A stretch of DNA of 64,000 bases, taken from assembly GCF_022788695.1 (NCBI RefSeq), contig NZ_CP085154.1, positions 124,001 to 188,000 on the forward strand. The letters run 5' to 3'. The stretch is from Pseudosulfitobacter sp. DSM 107133. GTDB taxonomy: Bacteria > Pseudomonadota > Alphaproteobacteria > Rhodobacterales > Rhodobacteraceae. The notes under the pieces were generated by a model. It saw only the letters and a list, made by a program, of their open reading frames with translations, had not been told where the DNA came from and made no database searches. The position numbers and the translations under genes are program-made. Numbering within the stretch: the stretch's first letter is position 1; each line of letters starts with the position of its first letter. Shown one piece after another: positions 29,046-36,894 of this stretch.

Positions 29046-29074
29046 TATATAAGGAGCGAAAAAGCACCCTGCAA
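29046..29074 (-). promoter_or_regulatory. candidate dnaK promoter (sigma70 and sigma32-like)
   Basis: On the minus strand, TTGCAG (29069-29074) is followed after 17 bp by TATATA (29046-29051), a good sigma70 pair. One base offset, TTG and CTTATAT are 18 bp apart; CTTATAT fits the CYTATnT -10 known for alphaproteobacterial RpoH. The start point would be about 105 nt before the dnaK ATG. Confidence 0.6.
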
Positions 29075-29122
29075 CCGCTCTTGAGGCGGCATTAGGGCGA
29101 ATTTTCACTGTTTGGTGCCGAT

Positions 29123-29725
29123 ATGACGAAGTTGATCCTGCGGGATGTCGAAATTCACAAGGGTTTTCTGGATCGCGCGGCGCAGACGGACATGTTGACG
29201 GCGCTGCGTTCGGTGGTGCGTGATGCGCCATTGTTCCGGCCTGACACGCCTTATGGCAAGCCGATGTCGGTGCGTATGACATCGGCAGGGCGCTATGGCT
29301 GGTTTTCGGATAAACGGGGCTATCGCTATGCCGGTCGGCACCCGTCAGGATGCGCTTGGCCGCCTGTGCCACAGCAAGTGCTGGATATTTGGGGCAAATT
29401 GACAGGTCTCCAGCGCCAACCCGATTGCTGTCTGATCAATTATTACGGAGAAGGTGCCCGCATGGGGCTTCATCAGGATCGCGACGAGGCGGATTTTACC
29501 TGGCCCGTGGTTTCGGTGTCGCTGGGCGACCCGGGGCTGTTTCGTGTCGGCAACCAGACCCGCGGGGGCAAAACCGAATCGATCTGGCTGGAAAGCGGTG
29601 ATGTGGTGGTGCTGGGTGGTCCTGCGCGGCTGGTCTATCACGGGGTGGACCGGATCAAATTCGGCGCAGGTACGTTGCTGCCCCGGGGCGGGCGGATCAA
29701 TCTGACGCTGCGGGTGGTGGACTAG
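29123..29725 (+). CDS. alkB: AlkB-family 2-oxoglutarate/Fe(II) dioxygenase
   Basis: A 200-residue AlkB. The iron ligands are visible as HQDRDE (His and Asp) and the distal His in VYHGVDRI; the 2-oxoglutarate-binding arginines are in GGRINLTLR at the C terminus. The N-terminal recognition lid includes MSVRMTSAGRYGW. AlkB repairs 1-methyladenine and 3-methylcytosine by oxidative demethylation. It is divergent from dnaK. Its TAG stop (29723-29725) is followed within a few bases by an IS110 element, and the TA of that stop appears to have been the left target half of repeat copy 2. Confidence 0.93.
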   Translation: MTKLILRDVEIHKGFLDRAAQTDMLTALRSVVRDAPLFRPDTPYGKPMSVRMTSAGRYGWFSDKRGYRYAGRHPSGCAWPPVPQQVLDIWGKLTGLQRQPDCCLINYYGEGARMGLHQDRDEADFTWPVVSVSLGDPGLFRVGNQTRGGKTESIWLESGDVVVLGGPARLVYHGVDRIKFGAGTLLPRGGRINLTLRVVD

Positions 29726-29737
29726 CAACTGTATTTC

Positions 29738-30697
29738 TCAAGCGAGTTGAGTAGTCCATTTCTGTCGACTTTTGCAAAGGGCGTTCACGATTGTCACAAG
29801 CTTTCTTGCGACGGCGGTGATTATCACTTTGTGTGGTTTTCCGGCTTCGCGAAGGCGGTCTGCGAACGGCTTCAGGACGGGATTGTGGTGACTGGCGACG
29901 AGCGCCGCCTGGAACATAACGTGTCGCAGCGGGCGCCGGCCGCCTCCGATAGCGCGCTTGCCCCGCATCGCGCCGCTGTCATGGGCAATGGGCGCAAGGC
30001 CTGTCAGCGCGGCGGCTTGTTCGCCCGTGATCTGGCCGAGTTCCGGCATTTCAGCGATCAACATCGTGCTGGCGACCGGGCCAATGCCGGGAACTGAACG
30101 CAAGATGGCAGCAGTCGTGGCAAGGCCTTCCTCTGAGGCGATGATCTGTTCGATCCGGACCTCAAGTCCTGCAATCTGGCGATCCAGTAGGTCTTTCAGG
30201 TCACCATCCATGACGTCGAACAGATCATCCGAACCCAGTTTCGCATGCGCCTTGATTTGCGCCAAAAGCCGTTTGCGTGTTTCGACGAGCTGACCACGCT
30301 TGGACACCAAAGCCCTGAGAAGACGTATCTTTTCATGCGGCAAGGTCCGCCCTGCATCAGGCCGAAAGGCCATGAACCGCGCGATAAGCTCCGCGTCGAT
30401 CCTATCCGTTTTCGCCCGCGTGCCCCGGCTGGCGGCAAAGGCTTTGATTTGCGCGGGCGGCAGTTGCCTGGTCGCGACCCCTGCAACGTCGAGGGCCGAC
30501 CACAGACGCCATTCCTGCCCCCCTGTGGCCTCAAAACAAACCAGCGCACAGGCTGACTTTGCCAGGGCGCCCACGCGCGCACGCCCGTCCTCGGAATTGG
30601 GCAATCGAAGTCTCTGATTGCTTGGCAGGCAATGAATGTCCAGCCAATCGCGGCTGACATCTATGCCAAGGATTGCGTCTCGTGTTATCCTGTTCAT
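29738..30697 (-). CDS. IS110-family transposase (DEDD recombinase)
   Basis: A 319-residue protein. The N-terminal DEDD (RuvC-like) domain begins ILGIDVSRDWLDIH with the first Asp, includes CFEATGG with the Glu, and KTDRIDAELIARF with the paired Asp. The C-terminal Transposase_20 domain shows SVPGIGPVASTMLIAEMPELG, LTGLAPIAHDSG and GGRRPLRHVMFQAAL with the catalytic-region Ser/Arg context. The ATG at 30697 follows AAGGAAGAG. The longer open frame upstream is the non-coding end of the element. The protein appears full length. Confidence 0.93.
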   Translation of the reverse strand: MNRITRDAILGIDVSRDWLDIHCLPSNQRLRLPNSEDGRARVGALAKSACALVCFEATGGQEWRLWSALDVAGVATRQLPPAQIKAFAASRGTRAKTDRIDAELIARFMAFRPDAGRTLPHEKIRLLRALVSKRGQLVETRKRLLAQIKAHAKLGSDDLFDVMDGDLKDLLDRQIAGLEVRIEQIIASEEGLATTAAILRSVPGIGPVASTMLIAEMPELGQITGEQAAALTGLAPIAHDSGAMRGKRAIGGGRRPLRHVMFQAALVASHHNPVLKPFADRLREAGKPHKVIITAVARKLVTIVNALCKSRQKWTTQLA

Positions 30698-30885
30698 GTT
30701 CTCTTCCTTCTGATCCGTGGTCCAAGCTGGCCACAAGCAACTGTTCGAGATGGATGAAGAGAGACAGTGCTGGCTCGCTAGCAAACGTGGTCCCAGTTCA
30801 ACTTGGGCCACAAGGCTCTGACGCCATACAACGTCCCGTCAGTGACCTCGGCCAAGGTCGCTGACGGGGGAACAATAACAGATCG
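30698..30885 (-). ncRNA. candidate bridge RNA region of the IS110 element
   Basis: IS110-family elements such as IS621 encode a bridge RNA in the non-coding end next to the recombinase gene. Here that end holds three hairpins on the minus strand: a 5' one with an 8+5 bp stem (CCCGTCAG...CTGACGGG, 30836-30869), a middle one (GTGG...CCAC, 30787-30811) and a 3' one (30718-30735). The last two share GTGGTCC at one side, like paired recognition loops. Folding and transcription are inferred. Confidence 0.5.
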
Positions 30886-30896
30886 GAGATACAGAA

Positions 30897-31244
30897 GGGT
30901 CTGGACCCATTAATCTTACGTTGTCAGTTTGACAGATTTTTCCGCAGACAAGCAGCATCTGTGCAGGAATAGTGGTTCTATTTCAAACGGATGCGCCGCC
31001 TCCTCTCGGGACATTGCTGCGCAATGCCCTGCCGGGCAATGGGCTGCGGGAAAATCCGTCAAACCCGTCACGCCGAAGGCGTGCCAATATTATTAGGCGC
31101 TCCTTCGGAGCGACGGGCGGCAATTTCACTTCATTTCAGTGTCTTGGGCCGCTTGCAAATAGAACCACTATTGGCAGCACGACCCAAACCACTGAAATTT
31201 CGCGAAATTGCCGCTGACGACGTAAGATTAATGGGTCCAGACCC
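30897..31244 (+). repeat. MITE-like structured repeat, copy 2 (348 bp, expanded)
   Basis: Same family and orientation as copy 3, but 86 bp longer because three extra small hairpins lie in the centre (31008-31029, 31069-31083, 31098-31112). The terminal repeats are present; ATTAATC replaces ATTGATC on the left and the matching change appears on the right, so the outer stem is preserved. The complementary 15-nt tips are unchanged. The right end supplies the TAG stop of the SH3 gene. The left TA is interrupted by IS110, leaving AA before GGG. Confidence 0.9.
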
Positions 31245-31846
31245 TAGGGCCCAAGCGAACAGCATCCGGTGAGGTAGCGGGGGCCATCTGCACCGGTCAG
31301 AACCAACCCGATGGACAAGCCATAGGTGCGGTCCGACATGCCGTCAGAGCACGCGGCGGCATTCACGGTCGCAATCATCTGAGTGTTCGAACCCTGACCC
31401 AGAACAGCAATGCTGTTGGTGGTGTTGGGTGATGACAGTTCTGCTGTTGGTTGGAAGGGGTGCGGTCCGTCTTCTGGAGCGCGAAAAACATGGGTGGCGC
31501 CCAGTGACAGGTTCCAGAACGGTTCTGTCCCCCCGCATTCGGCGCGCAACGGGTGGTCGGGGCGTTCGCTGCGCTGCAAGAATCGCAGCGCGGCCCAGCC
31601 AGCGGTTTCGCCCGCGTTGACCAGCCCCCATTTGCCATCCTCGGACAGGGCCATCACCTCGATCCCTGCTTCGTTGTGCAGGAATGTGCCGACGATGGGG
31701 CTTTGCGTGGTGGGGGCCGCACGCACGTTCAGCACGTCGTCGGCAGCCACGTCGATCACGCGGTAGAGTGCGGGCAGATCAAAGGCCCAGCACGCTTGCG
31801 CCGCCCAGAACGTGAAAGCCAGTCCTGCAACCAGCGCCCGGATCAT
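31244..31846 (-). CDS. exported SH3-domain protein with COG3650-like C terminus
   Basis: A 200-residue protein with a Sec signal (ALVAGLAFTFWAAQACWA). Residues about 30-95 form a bacterial SH3 domain (LNVRAAPTTQSPIVGTF, WGLVNAGETAGWAALRFL). The C-terminal part (ECGGTEPFWNLSL, then CSDGMSDRTYGLSIGL) resembles COG3650 lipoprotein-like proteins. A periplasmic, wall-related role is plausible. Its stop TAG is formed at the end of repeat copy 2: TA of the target plus G of the element. It overlaps the permease gene upstream by 4 bases. Confidence 0.8.
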   Translation of the reverse strand: MIRALVAGLAFTFWAAQACWAFDLPALYRVIDVAADDVLNVRAAPTTQSPIVGTFLHNEAGIEVMALSEDGKWGLVNAGETAGWAALRFLQRSERPDHPLRAECGGTEPFWNLSLGATHVFRAPEDGPHPFQPTAELSSPNTTNSIAVLGQGSNTQMIATVNAAACSDGMSDRTYGLSIGLVLTGADGPRYLTGCCSLGP

Positions 31847-32667
31847 CGCCGCGCACCCCAGCTAAGCGACGCATGACGGCGGGTGTAAAATTCGCCCATC
31901 AGACCCAGCATGATCAGCACCATCCCCACATAGATCGGATATGTGACCGACGAGTGGTGCGGCGCATAATTGATAAAGGCAAAGCCGCGCGCCTGGTCAA
32001 TGCAGTGGAACAGCGGGTTCCAGTCGAACATCGCCAGCATGAAACCGGGCAATGTGTTGGCCACAAACATCTTGCCCGAGGCGATCATGTTTGCACGCTG
32101 GTAGATGGTGGTGAAAACGTTCACGAATGTGGGAAACCACGGTTTGATCGACAGCAATACCAAACCCAGCGCCAGCCCGGTAAACCACGCAATCAGCAAC
32201 ATCCCGAACGCCGCAATCGGCCTGTCGATTTCCAGCGGGGTTACGGCCACATGATAGCCGAACAGGATCACGAACAGCGACAGCAGCTGGATATACAGCG
32301 TGCCTACCGCTGCCGATGCGATCGAGATGATTGTGTTCATTGGGGCGTGCTGCATCATCGGGCTGGCTGGTCCTTCTGAACCGACAACAGCGCCCAATGT
32401 CTTGGTGTGGGTCATGTACAGGAAGATCCCCGACATGATGTATATCAGAAAATCGCCGCGCAATGCCGCACCGCGCAGGCCAAGCACCGAGAACATCACA
32501 TAAAAAGCCAGCACAAAAATCGCAACCTGAAGCATGTTCAGACCGATCGCCATAAACGCGTTGTTATGTGTCTTGCGGACATTTCGGACGACCGAATGAT
32601 AGACCAGTTCGAATATCAGCATCGCGGTGCCGATGCCCGACTTTGGCTTGCGCGTGGTTTGGAACAT
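31843..32667 (-). CDS. polysaccharide ABC transporter permease (KpsM/ABC-2 type)
   Basis: A 274-residue inner-membrane protein with about six hydrophobic spans, typical of ABC-2 permeases that export capsular or other surface polysaccharide (KpsM, Wzm). The family pattern includes the N-terminal MFELVYHSVVR-like amphipathic region, IMSGIFLYM, and the periplasmic PLFHCIDQARGFAF segment near the last spans. No ATPase (kpsT) gene is visible in the window, so it must pair with one elsewhere. It is divergent from cysQ and the glycan genes, supporting a role in the same surface polymer. Confidence 0.85.
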   Translation of the reverse strand: MFQTTRKPKSGIGTAMLIFELVYHSVVRNVRKTHNNAFMAIGLNMLQVAIFVLAFYVMFSVLGLRGAALRGDFLIYIMSGIFLYMTHTKTLGAVVGSEGPASPMMQHAPMNTIISIASAAVGTLYIQLLSLFVILFGYHVAVTPLEIDRPIAAFGMLLIAWFTGLALGLVLLSIKPWFPTFVNVFTTIYQRANMIASGKMFVANTLPGFMLAMFDWNPLFHCIDQARGFAFINYAPHHSSVTYPIYVGMVLIMLGLMGEFYTRRHASLSWGARR

Positions 32668-32785
32668 GTGCGGTTGTGCCTCTGGTGGTGCGAAAGTCGC
32701 AGGGAAATCTTGCCGTTCCGTTAATGCGGCATCATAAGGTGATCCTGCACGCTTTTCAATCTTGGCAGAGCAAGGGGATTATTTA

Positions 32786-33583
32786 ATGAATTACGAGACT
32801 TTGGTGCCTGTCATGCGCCGTTTGGCGCTGGAAGCCGGTGACAAGATCATGGAGATCTATGACGCCGATGATTTCGAGGTGAAAACCAAATCGGACGACA
32901 GCCCCGTCACCGCTGCGGATGAAGCTGCCGATGCGATTATCTCGGATGGTCTGCGTACAGCGTTCCCTGAAATGATGCTGGTAACCGAGGAACAGTCGGC
33001 CACTCACAGCACGACGGGCGATACATTCCTGATCGTCGATCCGCTGGATGGCACCAAGGAATTCGTGCATCGTCGCGGCGACTTCACCGTGAACATTGCG
33101 CTGGTCGAAGGCGGAAAGCCGACCCGTGGCGTGGTCTATGCGCCCGCCAAGAATCGTATGTTTTTCACACAGGCCGACGGCCAGACCGTAGAGGAAACAG
33201 GCCCGTTTCAAAAAGACATGATCGGCGCGCTGACCCCGCTGAGCGTGTCGACACCGGACAATGACGCGCTGATGGTTGTGGCGTCCAAATCACACCGCGA
33301 TCAGGCGACCGACGACTACATCAACAAATATGCCGTCAAAGACATGAAATCCGCAGGCTCTTCGCTGAAGTTCTGTCTGATTGCCACCGGCGAGGCCGAT
33401 ATTTACCCCCGCGTCGGTCGCACGATGGAGTGGGATACCGCTGCCGGTCATGCGGTTCTGCTGGGCGCGGGCGGCAAGGTTGTGCGCTTTGACGACCATA
33501 CCGACCTGACCTACGGCAAGGCAGACTATGCCAATCCGTTCTTTATCGCCTACTCGCCAGCTGTCGGACTCAAGCCGGCCTGA
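32786..33583 (+). CDS. cysQ: 3'(2'),5'-bisphosphate nucleotidase
   Basis: A 265-residue inositol-monophosphatase-fold enzyme. The metal-binding motifs are visible: VTEEQ, IVDPLDGTKEF and the C-terminal WDTAAGHAVL. CysQ converts 3'-phosphoadenosine 5'-phosphate (PAP) to AMP. PAP is the by-product of sulfotransferases, and a double sulfotransferase gene lies 7 kb downstream in the same locus, so a job in sulfation is likely besides sulfate assimilation. The ATG at 32786 with AAGGGG upstream is chosen over a longer frame. The next gene starts 19 bp after its stop. Confidence 0.92.
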   Translation: MNYETLVPVMRRLALEAGDKIMEIYDADDFEVKTKSDDSPVTAADEAADAIISDGLRTAFPEMMLVTEEQSATHSTTGDTFLIVDPLDGTKEFVHRRGDFTVNIALVEGGKPTRGVVYAPAKNRMFFTQADGQTVEETGPFQKDMIGALTPLSVSTPDNDALMVVASKSHRDQATDDYINKYAVKDMKSAGSSLKFCLIATGEADIYPRVGRTMEWDTAAGHAVLLGAGGKVVRFDDHTDLTYGKADYANPFFIAYSPAVGLKPA

Positions 33584-33602
33584 TGATAGAAAGCTGTCTG
33601 AG

Positions 33603-34835
33603 ATGACTCAGCTATCTGCCAGTGTGGTGATCGTCAGCCGGGGCAGGCCCGAAGCGTTGGGCCTGTGTCTGACGGGGTGCATGCAATTGCATTATGATCC
33701 GTTCGAGATCGTGGTTGTGGCCGACCCCGCCGGGGTTGCCGCAGCGCAGGCTTTGCCGTTTGCGAGCCAGATCAAGATTATCGGTTTTGACGAGGCGAAC
33801 ATATCGTTGGCGCGCAATATCGGGATCAGTGCCGCGGCCGGTGACGTCGTCGCCTTTATCGACGACGATGCGGTGCCCGAGCCCACATGGCTGACCCATC
33901 TGGTGCAGGCGATGCAGCAGAACGATGTTGCCGTCGCAGGGGGCTTTGTGCGCGGGCGCAACGGGATATCATATCAATGGCAGGGCCGCACCCTGGACGC
34001 GATGGGCGATGCGGCAGAGTTGCCCATCGCGGGCATGGATCCCGTCGTGGTGCAGCCCACACCGGACCGGGTGGCCAAGACCGAAGGCACCAACATGGCG
34101 GTGCGACGCGATGTGCTGGTGGCCTTGGGCGGGTTTGATCCGGCCTATCACTATTTTCTGGATGAAACCGATTTGAACATGCGCCTTGGCCGGGCCGGAT
34201 ATGCCTGTGCTATCGTTCCGCGCGCGCAGGTGCATCATGGCTTTGCCGCAAACAAGTTGCGCCGCGCAGACCGCGCGCCCACCGACCTGTTTGACATTGG
34301 TGCCAGCTGGGCCGTGTTCCAGCGCAAGTTCATCCCGCAGGAGAAACGGCGCGACCACTGGCGTGCCCTTCGCGTGTCAGAGCGCAGGCGCGCCGTGCGG
34401 CTGATGGTCAGTGGTCATATCGAACCGCGCGCTGTCACCGGCCTGATTGATCGTCTGGATCAGGGCTATGGGCAGGGAATCTCGCGGCGCATGGGCGACA
34501 GTCTTGTTACGGAAACATCGAATGCGCCCTTCAAGCGGGTCGTGCCGTGGATATTGCCGGCGGGCTACATCATGGTGCGCCGGTCGGATGCCGCCAGTGC
34601 GCGCGCTGAAGCTGCGCGCAGGGTGAAAAATGGCGAGGTCGTCACCTTGATTATCCTGTCGCTGACGGCGCTTTATCATCAGGCCAGATTTCATCCCGGC
34701 GGTTACTGGGAGCAATGTGGCGGCTTGTTTGGCAAAAGCGAGCGCAGCCAGCCGATGCTGCGGTTCTGGCGCTTTCATGAGCGGGTTGTTGCGGAAAAGG
34801 CCAGAATTTCTGCAATCCGGGGCGGTGTGGGTTAA
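33603..34835 (+). CDS. family 2 glycosyltransferase
   Basis: A 410-residue GT-A fold enzyme. The nucleotide-sugar-binding domain shows SVVIVSRGRPEAL at the N terminus, NISLARNIGISAA and the DxD-type metal motif in AFIDDDAVPEP; HYFLDETDLNMRLGRAG is the acceptor-side acidic motif. The C-terminal 170 residues are less conserved. It probably adds one sugar to the surface polymer made by this locus. The start at 33603 is just after cysQ; the longer frame overlapping cysQ is rejected. Confidence 0.88.
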   Translation: MTQLSASVVIVSRGRPEALGLCLTGCMQLHYDPFEIVVVADPAGVAAAQALPFASQIKIIGFDEANISLARNIGISAAAGDVVAFIDDDAVPEPTWLTHLVQAMQQNDVAVAGGFVRGRNGISYQWQGRTLDAMGDAAELPIAGMDPVVVQPTPDRVAKTEGTNMAVRRDVLVALGGFDPAYHYFLDETDLNMRLGRAGYACAIVPRAQVHHGFAANKLRRADRAPTDLFDIGASWAVFQRKFIPQEKRRDHWRALRVSERRRAVRLMVSGHIEPRAVTGLIDRLDQGYGQGISRRMGDSLVTETSNAPFKRVVPWILPAGYIMVRRSDAASARAEAARRVKNGEVVTLIILSLTALYHQARFHPGGYWEQCGGLFGKSERSQPMLRFWRFHERVVAEKARISAIRGGVG

Positions 34836-34947
34836 TATAGGTATTCATTCGGGCGTATTTTGATTAGCAGGTGGCCTGCACGATGTTGATGTCACGCGCG
34901 TTAACGAAAAACACGAAATCTCTGCATGATTTGGGCATGATTTTGTG

Positions 34948-34973
34948 GTTAGCTACGCGCGAGAGCAGCTAAC
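34948..34973 (+). other. hairpin upstream of galU
   Basis: A 7-bp perfect stem, GTTAGCT with AGCTAAC, encloses a 12-nt loop 22 bp before the galU start in the 160-bp gap after the glycosyltransferase. It could be an operator or a leader hairpin. No T-run follows. The rest of the gap is fairly A/T-rich and may hold the galU promoter, but no confident -35/-10 pair was found. Confidence 0.35.
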
Positions 34974-34995
34974 GCCGACAGTATAGGAAGTAAGT

Positions 34996-35889
34996 ATGCG
35001 TAAGAAAGTTACGAAAGCCATTTTTCCGGTGGCAGGTTTGGGGACGCGGTTTTTGCCAGCGACCAAATCGGTGCCAAAAGAGATTATGACATTGGTTGAT
35101 CGTCCATTGATCCAATATGCGATCGACGAGGCGCGCGCTGCGGGTATCAAGGAATTTATCTTTGTCACTTCGCGCGGCAAAGGTGCGCTTGAAGATTATT
35201 TCGACCACGCCCCGCAGCTGGAACAAGAGCTGCGCAAGAAAGGCAAGACCGAGCTGTTGGAGACCCTCAAGGACACCAACATGGATTCGGGTGCAATCGC
35301 CTATATCCGACAGCACAAGGCGCTGGGCCTGGGCCACGCGGTCTGGTGCGCGCGCCGTCTGGTGGGCAACGAACCCTTTGCCGTGATCCTGCCAGACGAT
35401 GTGATCGCTGCCGAAAAGCCGTGTCTGCAACAGATGGTCGAAGCCTATGAAGAAACAGGCGGCAGCATGGTCGCTGCCATGGAAGTGCCACCTGAAAAGG
35501 CGTCGTCCTATGGTGTTCTGGAAGTCAGCGAGGACATGGGCAACCTGGTTCGGGTCAAAAGCATGGTCGAAAAACCTGCTCCGGGTACGGCTCCGTCAAA
35601 CCTGGCTGTGATCGGCCGCTACATCCTGTCACCGAATGTCTTGTCCAACCTTAACAAAATCAAGTCCGGCGCCGGTGGTGAAATTCAGCTGACCGACGCC
35701 ATTGCGGACGAAATCGCGCAAGACCATCCCGTCTATGGCTACCGCTTCCGCGGGCAGCGGTTTGATTGCGGGTCCAAGTCCGGTTTTCTTCAGGCCACGG
35801 TGTCCTTTGGTCTGGCGCGCGAAGAGTTGCGGGATGATCTGTCCGCCTATATCCACGATATCGTGAATATGGAGAAGGCCGCAGAATAA
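34996..35889 (+). CDS. galU: UTP-glucose-1-phosphate uridylyltransferase
   Basis: A 297-residue GalU that makes UDP-glucose from UTP and glucose-1-phosphate. Marks are VAGLGTRFLPATKSVPKEI with the nucleotide-binding Gly-rich loop, FAVILPDDVI with the metal Asp, and the C-terminal GYRFRGQRFDCGSKSGFLQATV. It feeds galE, which follows 18 bp later, and the glycosyltransferases of the locus. A GGAAG site precedes the ATG. Confidence 0.95.
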   Translation: MRKKVTKAIFPVAGLGTRFLPATKSVPKEIMTLVDRPLIQYAIDEARAAGIKEFIFVTSRGKGALEDYFDHAPQLEQELRKKGKTELLETLKDTNMDSGAIAYIRQHKALGLGHAVWCARRLVGNEPFAVILPDDVIAAEKPCLQQMVEAYEETGGSMVAAMEVPPEKASSYGVLEVSEDMGNLVRVKSMVEKPAPGTAPSNLAVIGRYILSPNVLSNLNKIKSGAGGEIQLTDAIADEIAQDHPVYGYRFRGQRFDCGSKSGFLQATVSFGLAREELRDDLSAYIHDIVNMEKAAE

Positions 35890-35907
35890 CGCGGACCGGA
35901 GGAATAA

Positions 35908-36894
35908 GTGGACAATCATGTGTTGGTCACAGGCGGTGCGGGCTATATCGGCGCGCACGCCTGCAAGGCGCTGCGCACGGCAGGCTATGTGCCGGTCACC
36001 TATGACAATCTGGTAACCGGCTGGCAGGATGCGGTCAAATTCGGTCCTTTCGAGCAGGGAGACCTGCTGGACCGGTCCCGTCTGGATCTGGTGTTTGCCC
36101 AATACGAACCTGTTGCTGTCATGCACTTTGCTGCCCTCAGCCAGGTTGGCGAAAGCATGTCGCAGCCGGGCAGGTACTGGCACAACAATGTCAGCGGGTC
36201 ACTGAACCTGATCGAGGCCGCGGTCGATGCGGCTTGCATGAACTTTGTGTTTTCGTCCACCTGCGCCACCTATGGCGATCAGGACAATGTGGTGCTGGAT
36301 GAAAACAGCGCCCAGCATCCGATCAACGCCTATGGGGCGTCCAAACGTGCCATCGAAGACATGCTGCGCGATTTCGAGGCAGCGCACGGGTTGCGACATG
36401 TGATCTTTCGCTATTTCAACGTGGCCGGCGCCGACCCCGAGGCCGAGGTGGGCGAGTTTCATCAGCCCGAAACGCATCTGATCCCGCTGATGCTGGAAGC
36501 GATTGAAGGCAAGCGTGACGCGCTGACCATTTTTGGCACCGATTACGACACGCCCGATGGCACCTGCATTCGCGACTATGTGCATGTCTGCGATCTTGTC
36601 GATGCGCATGTGTTGGGTCTGAAATGGCTGCAAGACGGCAAGGGCAGCCGGGTGTTCAATCTGGGCACCGGCAGCGGTTTTTCCGTGCGCGAGGTGATCG
36701 ACCAGTCGCGCGCCGTGACCAACCGCGCTGTGCCCTTCAACGAGGGGGCGCGCCGTGCGGGTGATGCAACCAAGCTGGTATCAGGCTCGACCCGCGCCGA
36801 AACCGAACTGGGCTGGACACCTGAACGGTCGAACCTGAAAACCATGATCGCGGATGCATGGAGATGGCACCAAACTGGCCAGTTTGACAAATAA
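35908..36894 (+). CDS. galE: UDP-glucose 4-epimerase
   Basis: A 328-residue short-chain dehydrogenase-type epimerase starting with GTG at 35908 after a CGGAGGAAT ribosome site. NAD binding is by VTGGAGYIGAHACKAL; the catalytic Ser and Tyr-x-x-x-Lys are in FVFSSTCATYG and NAYGASKRAIED. It converts UDP-glucose to UDP-galactose. It forms a unit with galU and overlaps the following glycosyltransferase, so all are likely co-transcribed. Confidence 0.94.
   Translation: MDNHVLVTGGAGYIGAHACKALRTAGYVPVTYDNLVTGWQDAVKFGPFEQGDLLDRSRLDLVFAQYEPVAVMHFAALSQVGESMSQPGRYWHNNVSGSLNLIEAAVDAACMNFVFSSTCATYGDQDNVVLDENSAQHPINAYGASKRAIEDMLRDFEAAHGLRHVIFRYFNVAGADPEAEVGEFHQPETHLIPLMLEAIEGKRDALTIFGTDYDTPDGTCIRDYVHVCDLVDAHVLGLKWLQDGKGSRVFNLGTGSGFSVREVIDQSRAVTNRAVPFNEGARRAGDATKLVSGSTRAETELGWTPERSNLKTMIADAWRWHQTGQFDK

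Larger units (their letters stand above)
29726..30896 (-). mobile_element. IS110-family insertion sequence
   Basis: The element fills the space between the alkB stop and repeat copy 2. A short, nearly perfect inverted repeat marks its ends: CTGTATTTC at 29729-29737 and GAGATACAG at 30886-30894. Exact junctions are uncertain by a few bases, as usual for IS110, which makes no clear target duplication. The transposase is intact and lies close to the right end (in its own orientation), leaving about 200 bp of structured non-coding DNA upstream, the arrangement of the IS110 subgroup rather than IS1111. Confidence 0.85.
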
